Shown: piece by piece, positions 34,968 to 45,132 of the stretch
Layout: each line of letters starts with the position of its first letter
Position numbering within the stretch: position 1 is the stretch's first letter
Assembly (NCBI GenBank): GCA_024760905.1
Contig: CM045733.1
Location: forward strand, 18,815,001-18,879,000
Reading direction: 5' to 3'
DNA: 64,000 bases
From: Plotosus lineatus
Lineage: Eukaryota > Chordata > Actinopteri > Siluriformes > Plotosidae
The notes under the pieces: model-generated
Seen by the model: the letters and a program-made list of their open reading frames with translations, nothing else
Told to the model about the DNA's origin: nothing
Databases searched by the model: none
Made by a program: the position numbers and the translations under genes

Positions 34968-35147
34968 ACAGTAGTAGCTTAGTGGTTAACATGATGGGTT
35001 ACTGATCCGAAGGTGAGTGGTTCAATCCCCACTGTCACCATTGTTGGGCTCTTGAGCAAGGCCCTTAACCCTAAACTGCTCAAGTTGTATAAAAATTATA
35101 ATTGGAAGACGCTCTTGATAAGAGCATCTGCCAAATGCTGTAAACAG
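34968..35147 (+). mobile_element. tRNA-derived SINE, family 2
   Basis: tRNA-like head (TAGCTTAGTGGTTAACATG, then GGTTCAATCCCCACTGTCACC), the CTTGAGCAAGGCCCTTAACC core and the tail GATAAGAGCATCTGCCAAAT. Same order as 61344 in reverse. Confidence 0.8.
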
Positions 35148-35149
35148 AA

Positions 35150-35870
35150 ATAGCCTATTGGGCACCTGTGGGACGATGTGTCTCTTGATGTATGCCTCTG
35201 CCCAGCCAGGAACTGGTGGATGCATTGTATCAGGAATGGACACACACACTCTAGAACAATATTAGAAGTTGAGTGACTTGGATTGATGATAATGGCAGGA
35301 ACACGACATATTGAAATGCCGAATTGGATATGCCATTGATAATTGTCTAAAAAATTATTTAATTTTGGCAAAATTTATTAGAGAAATATCCATAATAACC
35401 AAATATAAAAATTCAAGTATCTCCTGAAATTAATATTCTTCCACACAGAAAGGAGTGCTACGTTTTCTTTAATGTTAAATGGTGGTAAGTCAGGTGTTTT
35501 GGGAAAAAGGAAAACAAAATGTGCACGGCAGGGGATTCTCCATGAACAGCGTTGGGAACTGGCATTAAGGTAAGGCAAAGTTGGATGACGTAGCAGGACG
35601 TCCATCTTTTGGAGTGACCCAGTCAGAGTGCAGACCTTAAGTAAATGGAGATCCATTCTTCCAGACATCCTCAGAGCATGGCGGAGATGAATCAGTTGTG
35701 TTAGCATGAATTATTCAAATTCCTCCCGTACATTGTGTAGATCTGATCCATAGCCTCCTGAAATGCCTGTTTTAGATCATTGCTGCCAAAAACAGGTGCA
35801 ACCAGTCGCTCAATCTGAAGGGTCACTTAGTTTTTCCACAACTACTGCTATAAGATTATAGATTGTATGT
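35150..35870. other. No recognised feature
   Basis: No exon or known repeat could be supported; possible decayed transposon sequence. Confidence 0.35.
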
Positions 35871-35878
35871 TATTTATT

Positions 35879-36180
35879 GGTGTGGGGCTGTGGTTTGCAT
35901 GTTCTCCCTGTACTTGCATTGGCTTCCTTCAGGTACTCCAGTTTCCTCCGACAGTCCAAAAATATGCACAGCAGGCTAATTGGCTGTTCCAAGTCCCCCC
36001 TCGGTGTGAATGGTTGTGTGAGTGTTGGCCTAGCCAGCTATCTAGGAGTAACTGGAGGAATCTGGAGGAAACCCATGCAAGCACGGGGAGAACATGTGTA
36101 CTCCACACAGAAACGCCCAGGCTGGGACTCAAACACAGGCCTTCTTGCTGTGAGGTGGCTACGCCACCGTGCTTCCCTTT
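35879..36180 (-). repeat. Dispersed teleost repeat (family 3)
   Basis: Contains GCATGTTCTCCCTGTACTTG, CAGTCCAAAAATATGCA, a second inverted-sense piece (GCAAGCACGGGGAGAACATG) and the CTTCTTGCTGTGAGG end. Two pieces lie in mixed orientation. Confidence 0.6.
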
Positions 36181-36539
36181 TCCAGCATTTTTACATGAAA
36201 AATAAAAAAGACAAGAAGAACTGATCGTCATTTTCCAGATATACAAACACTCCCCAACTTACATTTTTGTTCGGTTCCAGACGGCTGAACATAAGGCGAA
36301 AAAAACGCAAGTTATTACTGTATGTTCCAGTGATGTATGATGTTCACACTGAACTATACATCCATAAATACCATTACCGTATCTCATAAAACGCCCCTAA
36401 ATCAATTATTATAAACATAACATTGTAAAATAATATCAACATTAATTTCAAATGTCGAAGACGTCGAAGAAGGAGAGGCGGGAGGCGTGTCTGTAGGCAG
36501 AGAGAGAAGAGGAAATGTGTGAGTCGAGGACTGCGAGTA

Positions 36540-37803
36540 GGGACTTTGAATGTTGGAACTATGCAAGGAAAAGATAGGGAGCTGGCTGACATGATGCAGA
36601 GGAGGAAGGTGGACATACTTTGTGTTCAGGAGACCAGGTGGAAAGGTAGCAAGGCTAGAAGCTGAGGAACAGGGTTTAAGCTGTTTTATCACAGTGTGGA
36701 TGGGAAGAGAAATGGAGTAGGAGTCATCTTGAAGGAGAGGTTTGTCAGGAATGTTCTAGAAGTGAAAAGAGTATCAGACAGAGTGATGAGTCTCAAGTTA
36801 GAAATTGAAGGCGTGATGGTCAATGTTGTTAGTGCTTATGCCCCACAGGCCGGATGTGAGCTAGAAGAGAAGGAGAGATTCTGGAGTGAGTTAGATGAAG
36901 TGATAGAGTACCCCCAGAGGTGAAAGAGTGGTGATTGGGGCGGACTTCAATGGACATGTTGGTGCAGGCAACAGAGGGGACGAGGAAGTGATGGGCAGGT
37001 TTGGTATCCAGGACAGGAACACAGAAGGACAGATGTTGATAGATTTTGCAAAAAGGATGGAAATGGCTGTGGTGAATACTTTCTTCAAGAAGAAACTGGA
37101 GCATAGGGTGACTTATGAAAGCAGAGGTAAGAGCACACAGGTAGACTACATCTTGTGTAGGCAATGTAATTTGAAGGAAGTCAGTGACTGCAAAGTAGTA
37201 GTGGGTGAGAGTGTTGCCAAACAGCATAGGATGGTGGTGTGCAGGATGACGCTGATGGTGAAGAAGGTGAAGAAGGCAAAGGCAGAGCAGAAGACAAAGT
37301 GGTGGAAGCTGAAAAAGGAAGAGTGTCGTGTTGTCTTCAAGGAGGAGTTGAAACAGGCTTTGGGTGGTCAGGAAGTGCTTCCAGATGACTGGACAACCAC
37401 AGCCAATGTGATCAGGGAGACCAGTAGGAGAGTACTTGGTGTGTCCTCTGGAAGGAAAGTAGATAAGGAAACTTGGTGGTGGAATGAGGAAGTGCAGGAG
37501 TGTGTACAAAAGAAGAGGTTAGCCAAGAAGAAGTGGGACACAGAGAGGACCAAAGAGAGTAAACAAGAGTACAGGGAGACACAGCGTAATGCGAGGGTAG
37601 CGGAGTCAAAGGCCAAACAGAGGGCATATGATGACTTGTATAATAGGTTGGACAGTAAGAAGGGAGAAAATGATTTATACAGGTTAGCACAGCAGAGAAA
37701 TAGAGATGGGAAAGATGTGCAGCAAGTTAGAGTGATAAAGGACAGAGAGGGAAATGTATTGACTGATGACAAGTGTGCTGGGAAGATGGAAAGAGTACTT
37801 TGA
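36540..37803 (+). pseudogene. LINE endonuclease region, broken
   Basis: Frames read TLNVGTM, LCVQETRWKGSKA, then a stop, then GVGVILKERFVRN (36696-36923), then a frameshift into GADFNGHVG, NTFFKK and VDYILC (36928-37803). These are the catalytic blocks of the APE-like endonuclease that nicks target DNA in RTE elements. A third frame change near 37795 separates it from the RT. Confidence 0.9.
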
Positions 37804-37858
37804 AGAGCTGACAAATGAGGAAAATGAGAGAAAAAAAAAAAAAAAAAGAGTATAAGGG

Positions 37859-39343
37859 GTGACTGTTGAGGACCAGGAAGTAGCAAAGATTAGTAAGGGA
37901 GAAGTGAGGAGGGCATTGAAAAGGATGAGGAGTGGAAAGGCAGTTGGCCGTGATGACATACCAGTTGAAGTATGGAAGTGTCTAGGGGAGGTAGCAGTTG
38001 ATTTTCTGACAAGAATATTCAACAAGGTCTTAGAGAGTGAGCAGATGCCAGAGGAATGGAGGAGAAGTGTGCTCGTGCCCATTTTTAAGAACAAGGGAGA
38101 TGTACAGAGTTGTGGCAACTACAGAGGGATAAAGTTGATGAGCCATACATTGAAGTTATGGAAAAGAATAGTGGAAGCTAGACTAATGGCAGAGGTCAGC
38201 ATTTGTGAACAACAGTTTGGTTTCATGCCAAGAAAGAGCACCGCAGATGCAGTGTTTGCTTTGAGGATGTTAATAGAGAAGTACAGAGAAGGTCAGAAGG
38301 AGCTGCATTGTGCCTTTGTGGATCTGGAGAAAGCATATGACAGGGTGCCGAGAGAAGAACTGTGGTATTGTATGAGGAAGTCTGGAGTGGCAGAGAAGTA
38401 TGTTAGAGTGGTGCAGGACATGTATGAGAGATATAAGACAGTGGTGAGGTGTGCTGTCGGTGTGACAGAAGAGTTAAAGGTGGAGGTGGGACTGCATCAA
38501 GGGTCAGCTCTCAGCCCCTTCTTGTTTGCTATGGTGATGGACAGGCTGACAGACGAGGTTAGACAAGAATCTCTGTGGACTATGATGTTGGCAGATGACA
38601 TTGTGATCTGCAGTGAGAGCAGAGAACAAGTGCAGGAAAATCTAGAGAGGTGGCGGTATGCCCTGGAAAGGAGGGGAATGAAGGTCAGTCTCAGTAAGAC
38701 AGAATACATGTGTGTGAACAACAAGGACCCAAGAGGAACGGTGAGGTTACAGGGGGAAGAGATAAAGAAGGTGGAGGATTTTAAGTACTTAGGCTCAACA
38801 ATCCAGAGCAATGGAGAGTGTGGTAAAAAGGTGAAGAAGCGTATGCAGGCAGGTTGGAATGGATGGAGAAAAGTGTCCGGTGTGATGTGTGATAGGAGAG
38901 TATTGGCAAGAATGAAGGGAAAAGTGTACAAGATGGTGATGAGGCCAGTGATGTTGTATGGTTTAGAGACAGTGGAACTGGGGAAAAGACAGGAGGCAGA
39001 GTTGGAGGTAGCAGAGATGAAAATGTTGAGGTTCTCTTTGGGAGTAACGAGAATGGATAGGATCAGTAATGAGTACATCAGAGGGACAGCACATGTTAGA
39101 TGTTTTGGAGACAAAGTCAGAGAGGCTAGATTGAAATGGTTTGGACATGTACAGAGGAGGGATAGTGAGTATATTGGTAGTAGGGTGCTAAGGTTGGAAC
39201 TACCAGGCAGAAGGCCCAGAGGAAGACCAAAGAGAAGATTTATGGATGTGGTGAAGGCGGACATGAAGGTCGTTGAAGTAAGAGTAGAAGATGCAGAGGA
39301 TAGGGTGAGATGGAGGCAGATCATTTTCTGTGGCAACCCCTGA
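37859..39343 (+). pseudogene. LINE reverse transcriptase, 494-codon open frame
   Basis: A long open frame of [71 protein letters not shown], the active-site box read here as MLADDIV, and the thumb/C-terminal region LRWFGHVQRRDSEY-like. The other copies have FADD at the active site; this copy has Leu in place of Phe. The frame is open but detached from the endonuclease, so the element is probably not autonomous. Confidence 0.93.
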
Positions 39344-39535
39344 AGGGAACAGACGAAAGGAAAAGAAGATCAACATTAATTTCAAATAAATTAAATTCAA
39401 GTAAAATATTTTCAAATTGATAAATTTTAATAAATTTCACTCATCAAATATCAAATACAGTATCAAATATAACCTTTAACATGCTCTGTGATGCAATCTT
39501 TGTTTGGAAATAGTTCCGATGGTCGACGGAGCCAT

Positions 39536-39673
39536 TTAGAAACGTGCAACATTCACGTGTTTTTCATCAGCATCAATTTTCTTGATAATAGCCATCTTCA
39601 TTTCTAACGAGATGGTTTGCTGCTTTTTATAATTACCACCATCACTAGTAGGCTTACGCTTCTGACCAACCAT
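39536..39673 (-). pseudogene. Tigger transposase N-terminus (45 codons)
   Basis: From an ATG at 39673-39671 the minus strand reads MVGQKRKPTSDGGNYKKQQT then ISLEMKMAIIKKIDADEKHV and stops at 39538-39536. The basic KRK start followed by SLEMKMAIIKKI matches the beginning of the first helix-turn-helix of pogo/Tigger transposases. The rest of the transposase is deleted. Confidence 0.75.
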
Positions 39674-39848
39674 ATTTGCTTAGGATTACAAAAGTCCGCA
39701 AAACAGTGTAAACACAAAGATCACAGAGACGACATCTTAACACAAGGGTAACACGTGGTGAACTGGGAACAAGGAGGGGCACATTCAGTCTGTCGTTTGT
39801 AAACAATGGATGCAGTGTCATTACGTCATCACGTCAGCGTACTACGTA

Positions 39849-41467
39849 CAGTGGTATGAAAAAGTATCTGAACCTTTTGGAATTTCACATTTCTGCATAA
39901 AATCACCATCAAATGTGATCTGATCTTTGTCAAAATCACACAGATAAAAAAAAAAAACACTGTCTGCTTTAACTAAAACCACCCAAACATTTATAGGTTT
40001 TCACATTTTAATGAGGATGGCATGCAAACAATGACAGACGGGGGAGGAATAAGTAACTGAACCATCACATTTAATATTTTGTGGCCCCCCCTTTGGCAGC
40101 AATAAGTTTAACCAGACGCTTCCTGTAGCTGCAGATGACTGGCACATCGATCAGGACTCATCATGGCCCATTCTTCTTTACAAAACTGCTGTCGGTCAGT
40201 CAGATTCCTGGGATGTCTGGCATGAATCGCTATCTTGAGGTTATGCCACAGCATCTCAATGGGGTTCAAGTCTGGACTTTGACTTGGTCACTCCAGAATG
40301 TGTATTTTGTTCTTCTGAAACCATTCTGAAGTTGATTTACTTCTGTGTTTTGGATCATTGTCTTGTTGCAGCATCCATCCTCTTTTTAGCTTCAACTGTC
40401 TGACAGATGGTCTCAGGTTTTCCTGCAAAACATCCTGATTAATGGAAAAATGAATTTAAAAGTTTATGATTGCAAGTTGTCCAGGCCCCGAGGCAGCAAA
40501 ACAGCCCCAAACCATGATGCACCCTCCACCATGCTTCACGGTGGGGATGAAGTGTTGATGTTGGTGAGCTGTTCCATTTTTCCTCCACACATGACGTTGT
40601 GTGTTCCTCCCAAACAATTCAACTTTGGTTTCATCACTCCACAAAATATTTTGCCAAAACTTCTGTGGAGTGTCCAAGTGCCTTTTAGCGAACATTAAAT
40701 GAGCAACAATGTTTTTTTTAGACAGCAGTGGCTTCCTCCTTGGAGTCCTCCCATGAACACCATTCTTGGCCATTGTTTTACATATAGTTGATGTGTGCAC
40801 AGAGATATTGGACTGTGCCAGTGATTTCTGTAAGTCTTTAGCAGACACTCTAGGTTTTTTTTTACCTCTCTGAGTATTCTGCGCTGAACTCTTGGCATCA
40901 CCTTTGGTGGACGGCCACTCCTTGGGAGAGAAGCAACAGTGCCAAACTGTCTCCATTTGTAGACAACTTCTCTGACTGTCGATTGATGAACATCCAGACT
41001 TTTAGAGAGAGTTTTGTATCCTTTCCCAGCTTTATACAAATCAACAATTCTTGATCGCAGGTCTTCAGACAGCTCTTTTGAGCGAGCCATGGTGCACATC
41101 AGACAATGCTTCTCATCAAGACAATTCTTACCAGGTGTATGTTTTATAGTGGGCAGGGCAGCTTTAAGCCACTCATCAGTGATTGGGCACACACCTGACT
41201 TAAATTGTTTGGTAAAAATTGGTTTCAATTGCTCTTTAAGTCTTCTTAGGCAGAGGGTTCAGTTACTTATTCCTCCCCCTTCTGTCATTGTTTGCATGCT
41301 ATCCTCATTAAAATATGAAAACCTATAAATGTTTGGGTGCTTTTAGTTAAAGCAGACACTGTTTTTTCATCTGTGTGATTTTGACAAAGATCAGATCACA
41401 TTTGATGGTGATTTTATGCAGAAATGTGAGAAATTCCAAAAGGTTCAGATACTTTTTCATACCACTG
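39849..41467 (-). mobile_element. Tc1-like transposon with about 210-bp inverted repeats
   Basis: Ends CAGTGGTATGAAAAAGTATC and its complement are bordered by TA (39847-39848, 41468-41469). The inverted repeats run roughly 39849-40063 and 41257-41467. Length is 1619 bp. It sits inside the Tigger-type element. Confidence 0.97.
40095..41100 (-). pseudogene. Tc1-like transposase, near-intact but broken
   Basis: Reads from the minus strand: SKELSEDLRSRIVDLYKAGK (HTH), GRPPKVMPRVQRRI, a frame change at the A9 run (complement 40857-40865), RVSAKDLQKS, LWSDETKVELFG (first catalytic Asp), PTVKHGGGCIMVWGCF, DNDPKH (second Asp) and QSPDLNPIE (Glu). A TGA replaces the usual Trp codon just before that last motif (40288-40290). 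Known role: cut-and-paste transposase at TA. One frameshift and one stop make this copy inactive. Confidence 0.93.
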
Positions 41468-41591
41468 TAGGTACGTCTCGTACTACGGAGCGCAGGCTAA
41501 ACTCAAAATTTGACATTTTTATTTATTTTTTTCAAAATGTTCAATAAAAAAATATATAAAACGAATGAATGTAAGTCGGGGAGCGTCTGTA

Positions 41592-41829
41592 ATCAGAATG
41601 AATCAGAATCAGAATATTTCTTGACCTTCCCTATGCAGACAATTAATAAGTTTAAAATTATTCCATTATCTATATCACTTATCTATCAGGACCATAGGGG
41701 AAGCTGCAGGAAGCTGCAGCCAATCCCAGCTGACTTTGGGTAAGAGGTGGGGTACATCCTGCAGACAATAGATCAAATTCGCATCTCGGCTCGGCTCACG
41801 GGATCGCGACTACCATTCAAGCTACCAAT
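41592..41829. repeat. Short dispersed-repeat piece
   Basis: CAATCCCAGCTGACTTTGGG followed by TAAGAGGTGGGGTACATCCTG is a block seen in teleost family-3 repeats. Otherwise nothing recognised. Confidence 0.4.
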
Positions 41830-42226
41830 ATGGCGGAAATAAACCTTGATGTTGATGAGAACTGCACTATCAATACGTTCAATTCATGGAAAGTTCCCAA
41901 CCTTCGAGCGTATTGTATACGTAGGGATCTTCCCGGTTGTACCCGCAAGCGTAAAGATGAACTTGTTGCGCTTGCATTTGTGGCGAAGTTACAAAAGCTA
42001 CCTATAGTTTTGTCAAAGGCCGAGGAATCTAAACAAATCCAATGTGACGATGCCAGCTTGTTGACATTTGAAGTGGATGAGGAAAGCGTGACAATTTCCG
42101 ACCCCTTGGGACTTGAAGAGACAGAAAATGACACCTTATCGAAGTGGCCCCCGTGTATGTACGCTGACATAGCGGATTTTTTGTTAACAAAGGACCAGGC
42201 ACCCCTACTAGCGTGACTTTGTAATG
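41830..42226 (+). pseudogene. SAP-like first exon of a multicopy transposon-associated gene
   Basis: An ATG at 41830 opens a 128-codon frame: WKVPNLRAYCIRRDLPGCTR KRKDELVAL-type (SAP-like helix-loop-helix, residues about 22-50), an acidic middle, and KWPPCMYADIADFLLTKDQ (residues about 104-122). It ends at TGA 42214-42216. Reading through that TGA continues LCNDYKEG to a good donor (GAAG/GTAAAT after 42226). I recall this arrangement from multicopy fish proteins that continue into a YqaJ-type nuclease domain; that link is from memory. The TGA is consistent with decay of a CGA codon. A host-gene origin cannot be excluded. Confidence 0.55.
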
Positions 42227-42448
42227 ACTACAAAGAAGGTAAATACAAGTTTGACAGCTGCACCGAGTGATCTGACAGCTCTTGTTTGTCTATTACAAAT
42301 TAACATAACAGTAATTTTCAAGATCTAAGTCTATGATATTTAATGATTACTGCATCACCGATTTTTATAATTTAACAGGTATATAAAAGGTAATATAGTG
42401 TATAGGGTCTATGAATTCGAATAAAGAACGCTTTAATTATAAACTTAC

Positions 42449-42649
42449 TGCTTTAATCCAACGTTTGCGTCCCTCCGGATCCTTCAGCTTGGTAGGGAAG
42501 GTAAATAATGTTAATGGCGGCGGACATGTACACGCGTTAGTCCCAAATTTGCAGGTATGTATACTGCAAATTTCCTTTATCCAACGCTCGAGATGATAAC
42601 TGCTGTTCCCACAATTCACTACGGCACAATGCGCACCTGGCATATCCAT
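42449..42649 (-). pseudogene. THAP-type zinc finger first exon
   Basis: On the minus strand MPGAHCAVVNCGNSSYHLER is followed by an insert, then CPPPLTLFTFPTKLKDPEGR KRWIKA and a consensus donor (GCA/GTAAGT, exon end 42449). The CxxxxC pair, the FTFP block and the RKRW block fit a THAP DNA-binding domain. No further exon is found on that strand. THAP domains of this sort occur in P/Kolobok-type transposases as well as in host genes. Confidence 0.6.
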
Positions 42650-42865
42650 AATTTAAAGCTTAAGGCAGGCTTTAAGTGGAAGTTGTTAGGATGTGTTTAC
42701 ATACAAAAACAAGTGGCTACAAGAAAGTTTGGTAGCCAGGACCCTTTGGATCAGCTGTTGGGTCACGTTCCCCGCACATGTGCAGTCGTAATGTGAATTT
42801 GGGCTATTTAGTGCAGTCATTCAGCATAATCTTCACATCTTTGGACCTGGGAAGGGAACAAGAAT

Positions 42866-43517
42866 CTCTTGTTTTTCTTCTTTTCTTTTTGCTATTCTTC
42901 TGTTCCTTTCGGCTGTTCCCTTCAGGGGTCACCACAGCGAATTATCTGCATCCATCTCACTCTATCTTCTGCATCTTCTCTTTGGTCTTCCTCTAGGCCT
43001 TCTGCCTGGTAGTTTCAACCTCAGCATCCTGCTACCAATATACTCACTATCCCTCCTCTGTACATGTCCAAACCATCTCAATCTAGCCTCTCTGACTTTG
43101 TTTCCAAAACTTCTTACATGTGCTGTCCCTCTGATGTACTCATTCCTGATCCTATCCATCCTCATTACTCCCAAAGAGCCCAAAGAGAACCTCAACATTT
43201 TCATCTCTGCTACCTCCAGCTCTGCCTCCTGTCTTTTCCTCAGCGCCACTGTTTCTAAACCATACAACATCGCTGACCTCATCACCGTCTTGTACACTTT
43301 TCCTTTCATTCTTGCCGATACCCTCCTATCTCACATCAAACCTGACACTTTTCTCCAACCATTCCAACCAGCCTGCACACGCTTCTTCACCTCTTTTCCA
43401 CAGTCTTCATTGCTCTGGACTGTTGAGTCTCAGTACATAAAACCCTCCACCTACTTCTGCTCCCTGTAACCTCATCGTTCCTCTTGGGTCCTTCTCGTTC
43501 ACACACATGTATTCTGT
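42866..43517 (-). mobile_element. RTE-type LINE, 5'-truncated insertion with 19-bp target duplication
   Basis: Direct repeats CTGGGAAGGGAACAAGAAT at 42847-42865 and 43518-43536 flank the last 652 bp of the RTE element in reverse orientation. The C-terminal RT frame is broken by frameshifts. Confidence 0.95.
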
Positions 43518-43539
43518 CTGGGAAGGGAACAAGAATAAA

Positions 43540-44030
43540 TGGAGAAAACCCTCACTAGCAAAGGTAAAACATAACCTAGCTAAGATTCAATGTAAGAACC
43601 ACTCAGCCAAAGTTCGCCAGCGTCTTTGAAATGTTCATCTTCATCATCATCTTTTTCTGCTTAATCTGGGGTCGGGTCGCTCGGCAGTAGCCTAAGCAAT
43701 GAGGTCCAGACTTCTCTTTACCCAGCCACTTGAAATGTTCATTGGAATTTAAAACATCCGAGAGTTTGCATGTGGTCCCGTTTTCTCTAGGTGTTTTGGT
43801 TTTCTCTGACAGTCCAAAGACATGTACGTACATCACACTAACTGGATATTTTTTGATTGCTCTGAGGTGTGAATGGTTGCATTCTGTGGTGGTGTTGGGA
43901 TGGACTTGGAAACTGTTCAGGGTGTACCTCAGCTTCACCTGAAATCATCTGAAATGGGCTAAAACCTATCGCCATCTCAAACAACACAACACAGAACAAA
44001 ATCTTCCAGAATAAACACTTAACATAAATA
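43540..44030. repeat. Family-3 repeat piece and unclassified sequence
   Basis: GACAGTCCAAAGACATGTACG (43810-43830) and the surrounding blocks belong to the dispersed family-3 repeat; nothing else recognised. Confidence 0.45.
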
Positions 44031-44059
44031 TATTCTTTAAAACAATTTGAATCATACAG

Positions 44060-44560
44060 TCAGTGACTCTCTGAATCATAAAAAAATAGTTTCTGAATCT
44101 AAATCCGAATTATAAAGAAAATTAATCTGAGTCTGAATCACAAAAAAATGAGACTCTGAAATCATAAAAAACGAGTCTCTGAATCTAAATCAGAAAGGAA
44201 ATGACTCTCTGAATCTGAATCACGAAGGAGATGAGTCTCTGAATCTTTGAATCTGAATCGTTGAATCTGAATCGCCAAGAAAACGAGTCTCTGAATTTGA
44301 GTCATAAAGAAAATGAGTCTATGAATCTGAATTATAAAGGAAATGATTCTCTGAATCGGAATCGCCAAGAAAATGAATCTCTGAATCAGAGTCGCCAAGA
44401 AAATGACTCTCTGAATCAGAGTCATAAAGAAAATCAGTCTCTGAACCTGAAACATGAAGGAAAAGAATCCCTGGATCTGAATCATATCGTGATACTCTGA
44501 ATCTGAATCACCATGTTAATGAGTCTTTGAAAGGGTCTGAATCCTAAATCTGAATCGTTG
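44060..44560. repeat. Minisatellite, about 30-bp degenerate unit
   Basis: At least 14 units of the form GAGTCTCTGAATCTGAATCA followed by a short A/G-rich linker. Units vary between about 27 and 36 bp and are diverged, with no unique spacers. Confidence 0.9.
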
Positions 44561-44679
44561 AGGAAATGAACAGCAGACCAGTTTGAACCGGTGGGAATTT
44601 TATTGTTCCGGCGAAAGTGGATATCATTAAACTAGAATTTTTAATCGGTATAACTGGGACTACAATTATTGTCATAATT

Positions 44680-44698
44680 TGACCAATAGGGGGCGACA
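44680..44698 (+). promoter_or_regulatory. CTCF-like motif 1 upstream of mcat
   Basis: TGACCAATAGGGGGCGACA fits the CTCF core (CCASYAGRKGGCR) with one core mismatch. Functional status unknown. Confidence 0.4.
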
Positions 44699-44889
44699 GA
44701 GTGCAGGTTTAAAAGCCGTTTCTCATAAACAGACAACCTTTTTTATTTGGCCCTACAAGTTGGAATAACCTTTTTTATTGAGTGAATATTTTACAAAATA
44801 AATCCAGGTATGATATTATTAAATATACTTATCGTAAATATGAATATTTAAGTGCTATATAATTAAGATAATAACTGCAAGAAGATCCG

Positions 44890-44907
44890 AAGCAGTAGGG
44901 GGCGATA
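44890..44907 (+). promoter_or_regulatory. CTCF-like motif 2 upstream of mcat
   Basis: GCAGTAGGGGGCGATA, same orientation as the motif 210 bp upstream; its 5' half is weaker. Confidence 0.35.
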
Positions 44908-45132
44908 GAGGTGCTGTTTATTGCACAGTGTTCACTATCGAAGAAGAGAAAGACACATGGTATGTCAACAGTCTGAAATAATATGATGATAATGGTATTT
45001 TATCGATGATTTGTTATGTTAAAACACCATGGTTTTCCCCCCAGGAAATTCAGACGACTGGGTTCTTGCAAAGAGAATAGATTGAGTCTGGTTGGGTTGA
45101 GTTTATTTGGGTTTAGTTGAGTTGAGTTGAAT

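Larger units (their letters stand above)
36454..39368 (+). mobile_element. RTE-type LINE, 2.9-kb copy with perfect 19-bp target duplication
   Basis: Direct repeats ATCAACATTAATTTCAAAT at 36435-36453 and 39369-39387 define the insertion exactly. It encodes an apurinic-type endonuclease and a reverse transcriptase, broken by a stop near 36662 and at least two frameshifts. The 3' end is the family's CAACCCCTGAAGGG...GGAAAAGAAG tail. It lacks the extra 5' leader present in the copy at 46889. Confidence 0.97.
36244..41589 (-). mobile_element. Tigger/pogo-type DNA transposon derivative, carrying two nested insertions
   Basis: Inverted ends CAAACACTCCCCAACTTACA (left) and the complement of CAGACGCTCCCCGACTTACA (right) are each bordered by TA (36242-36243, 41590-41591). 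Removing the LINE (36454-39368) and the Tc1 element (39849-41467) leaves about 0.8 kb. The remaining interior encodes the N-terminal part of a transposase on the minus strand (39536-39673), so this is an internally deleted element rather than an anonymous MITE. Confidence 0.8.

Noticed and set aside
35867..36246. Open frames of about 110 codons on both strands
   Set aside because: They fall in the family-3 repeat, which gives similar frames at other copies.
37859..39343. Long open frame as a host gene
   Set aside because: It is the reverse transcriptase of an RTE LINE with a perfect target duplication; several other copies lie in the window.
44060..44560. CRISPR-like array
   Set aside because: Units are directly adjacent and degenerate with no unique spacers, and the DNA is from a vertebrate.
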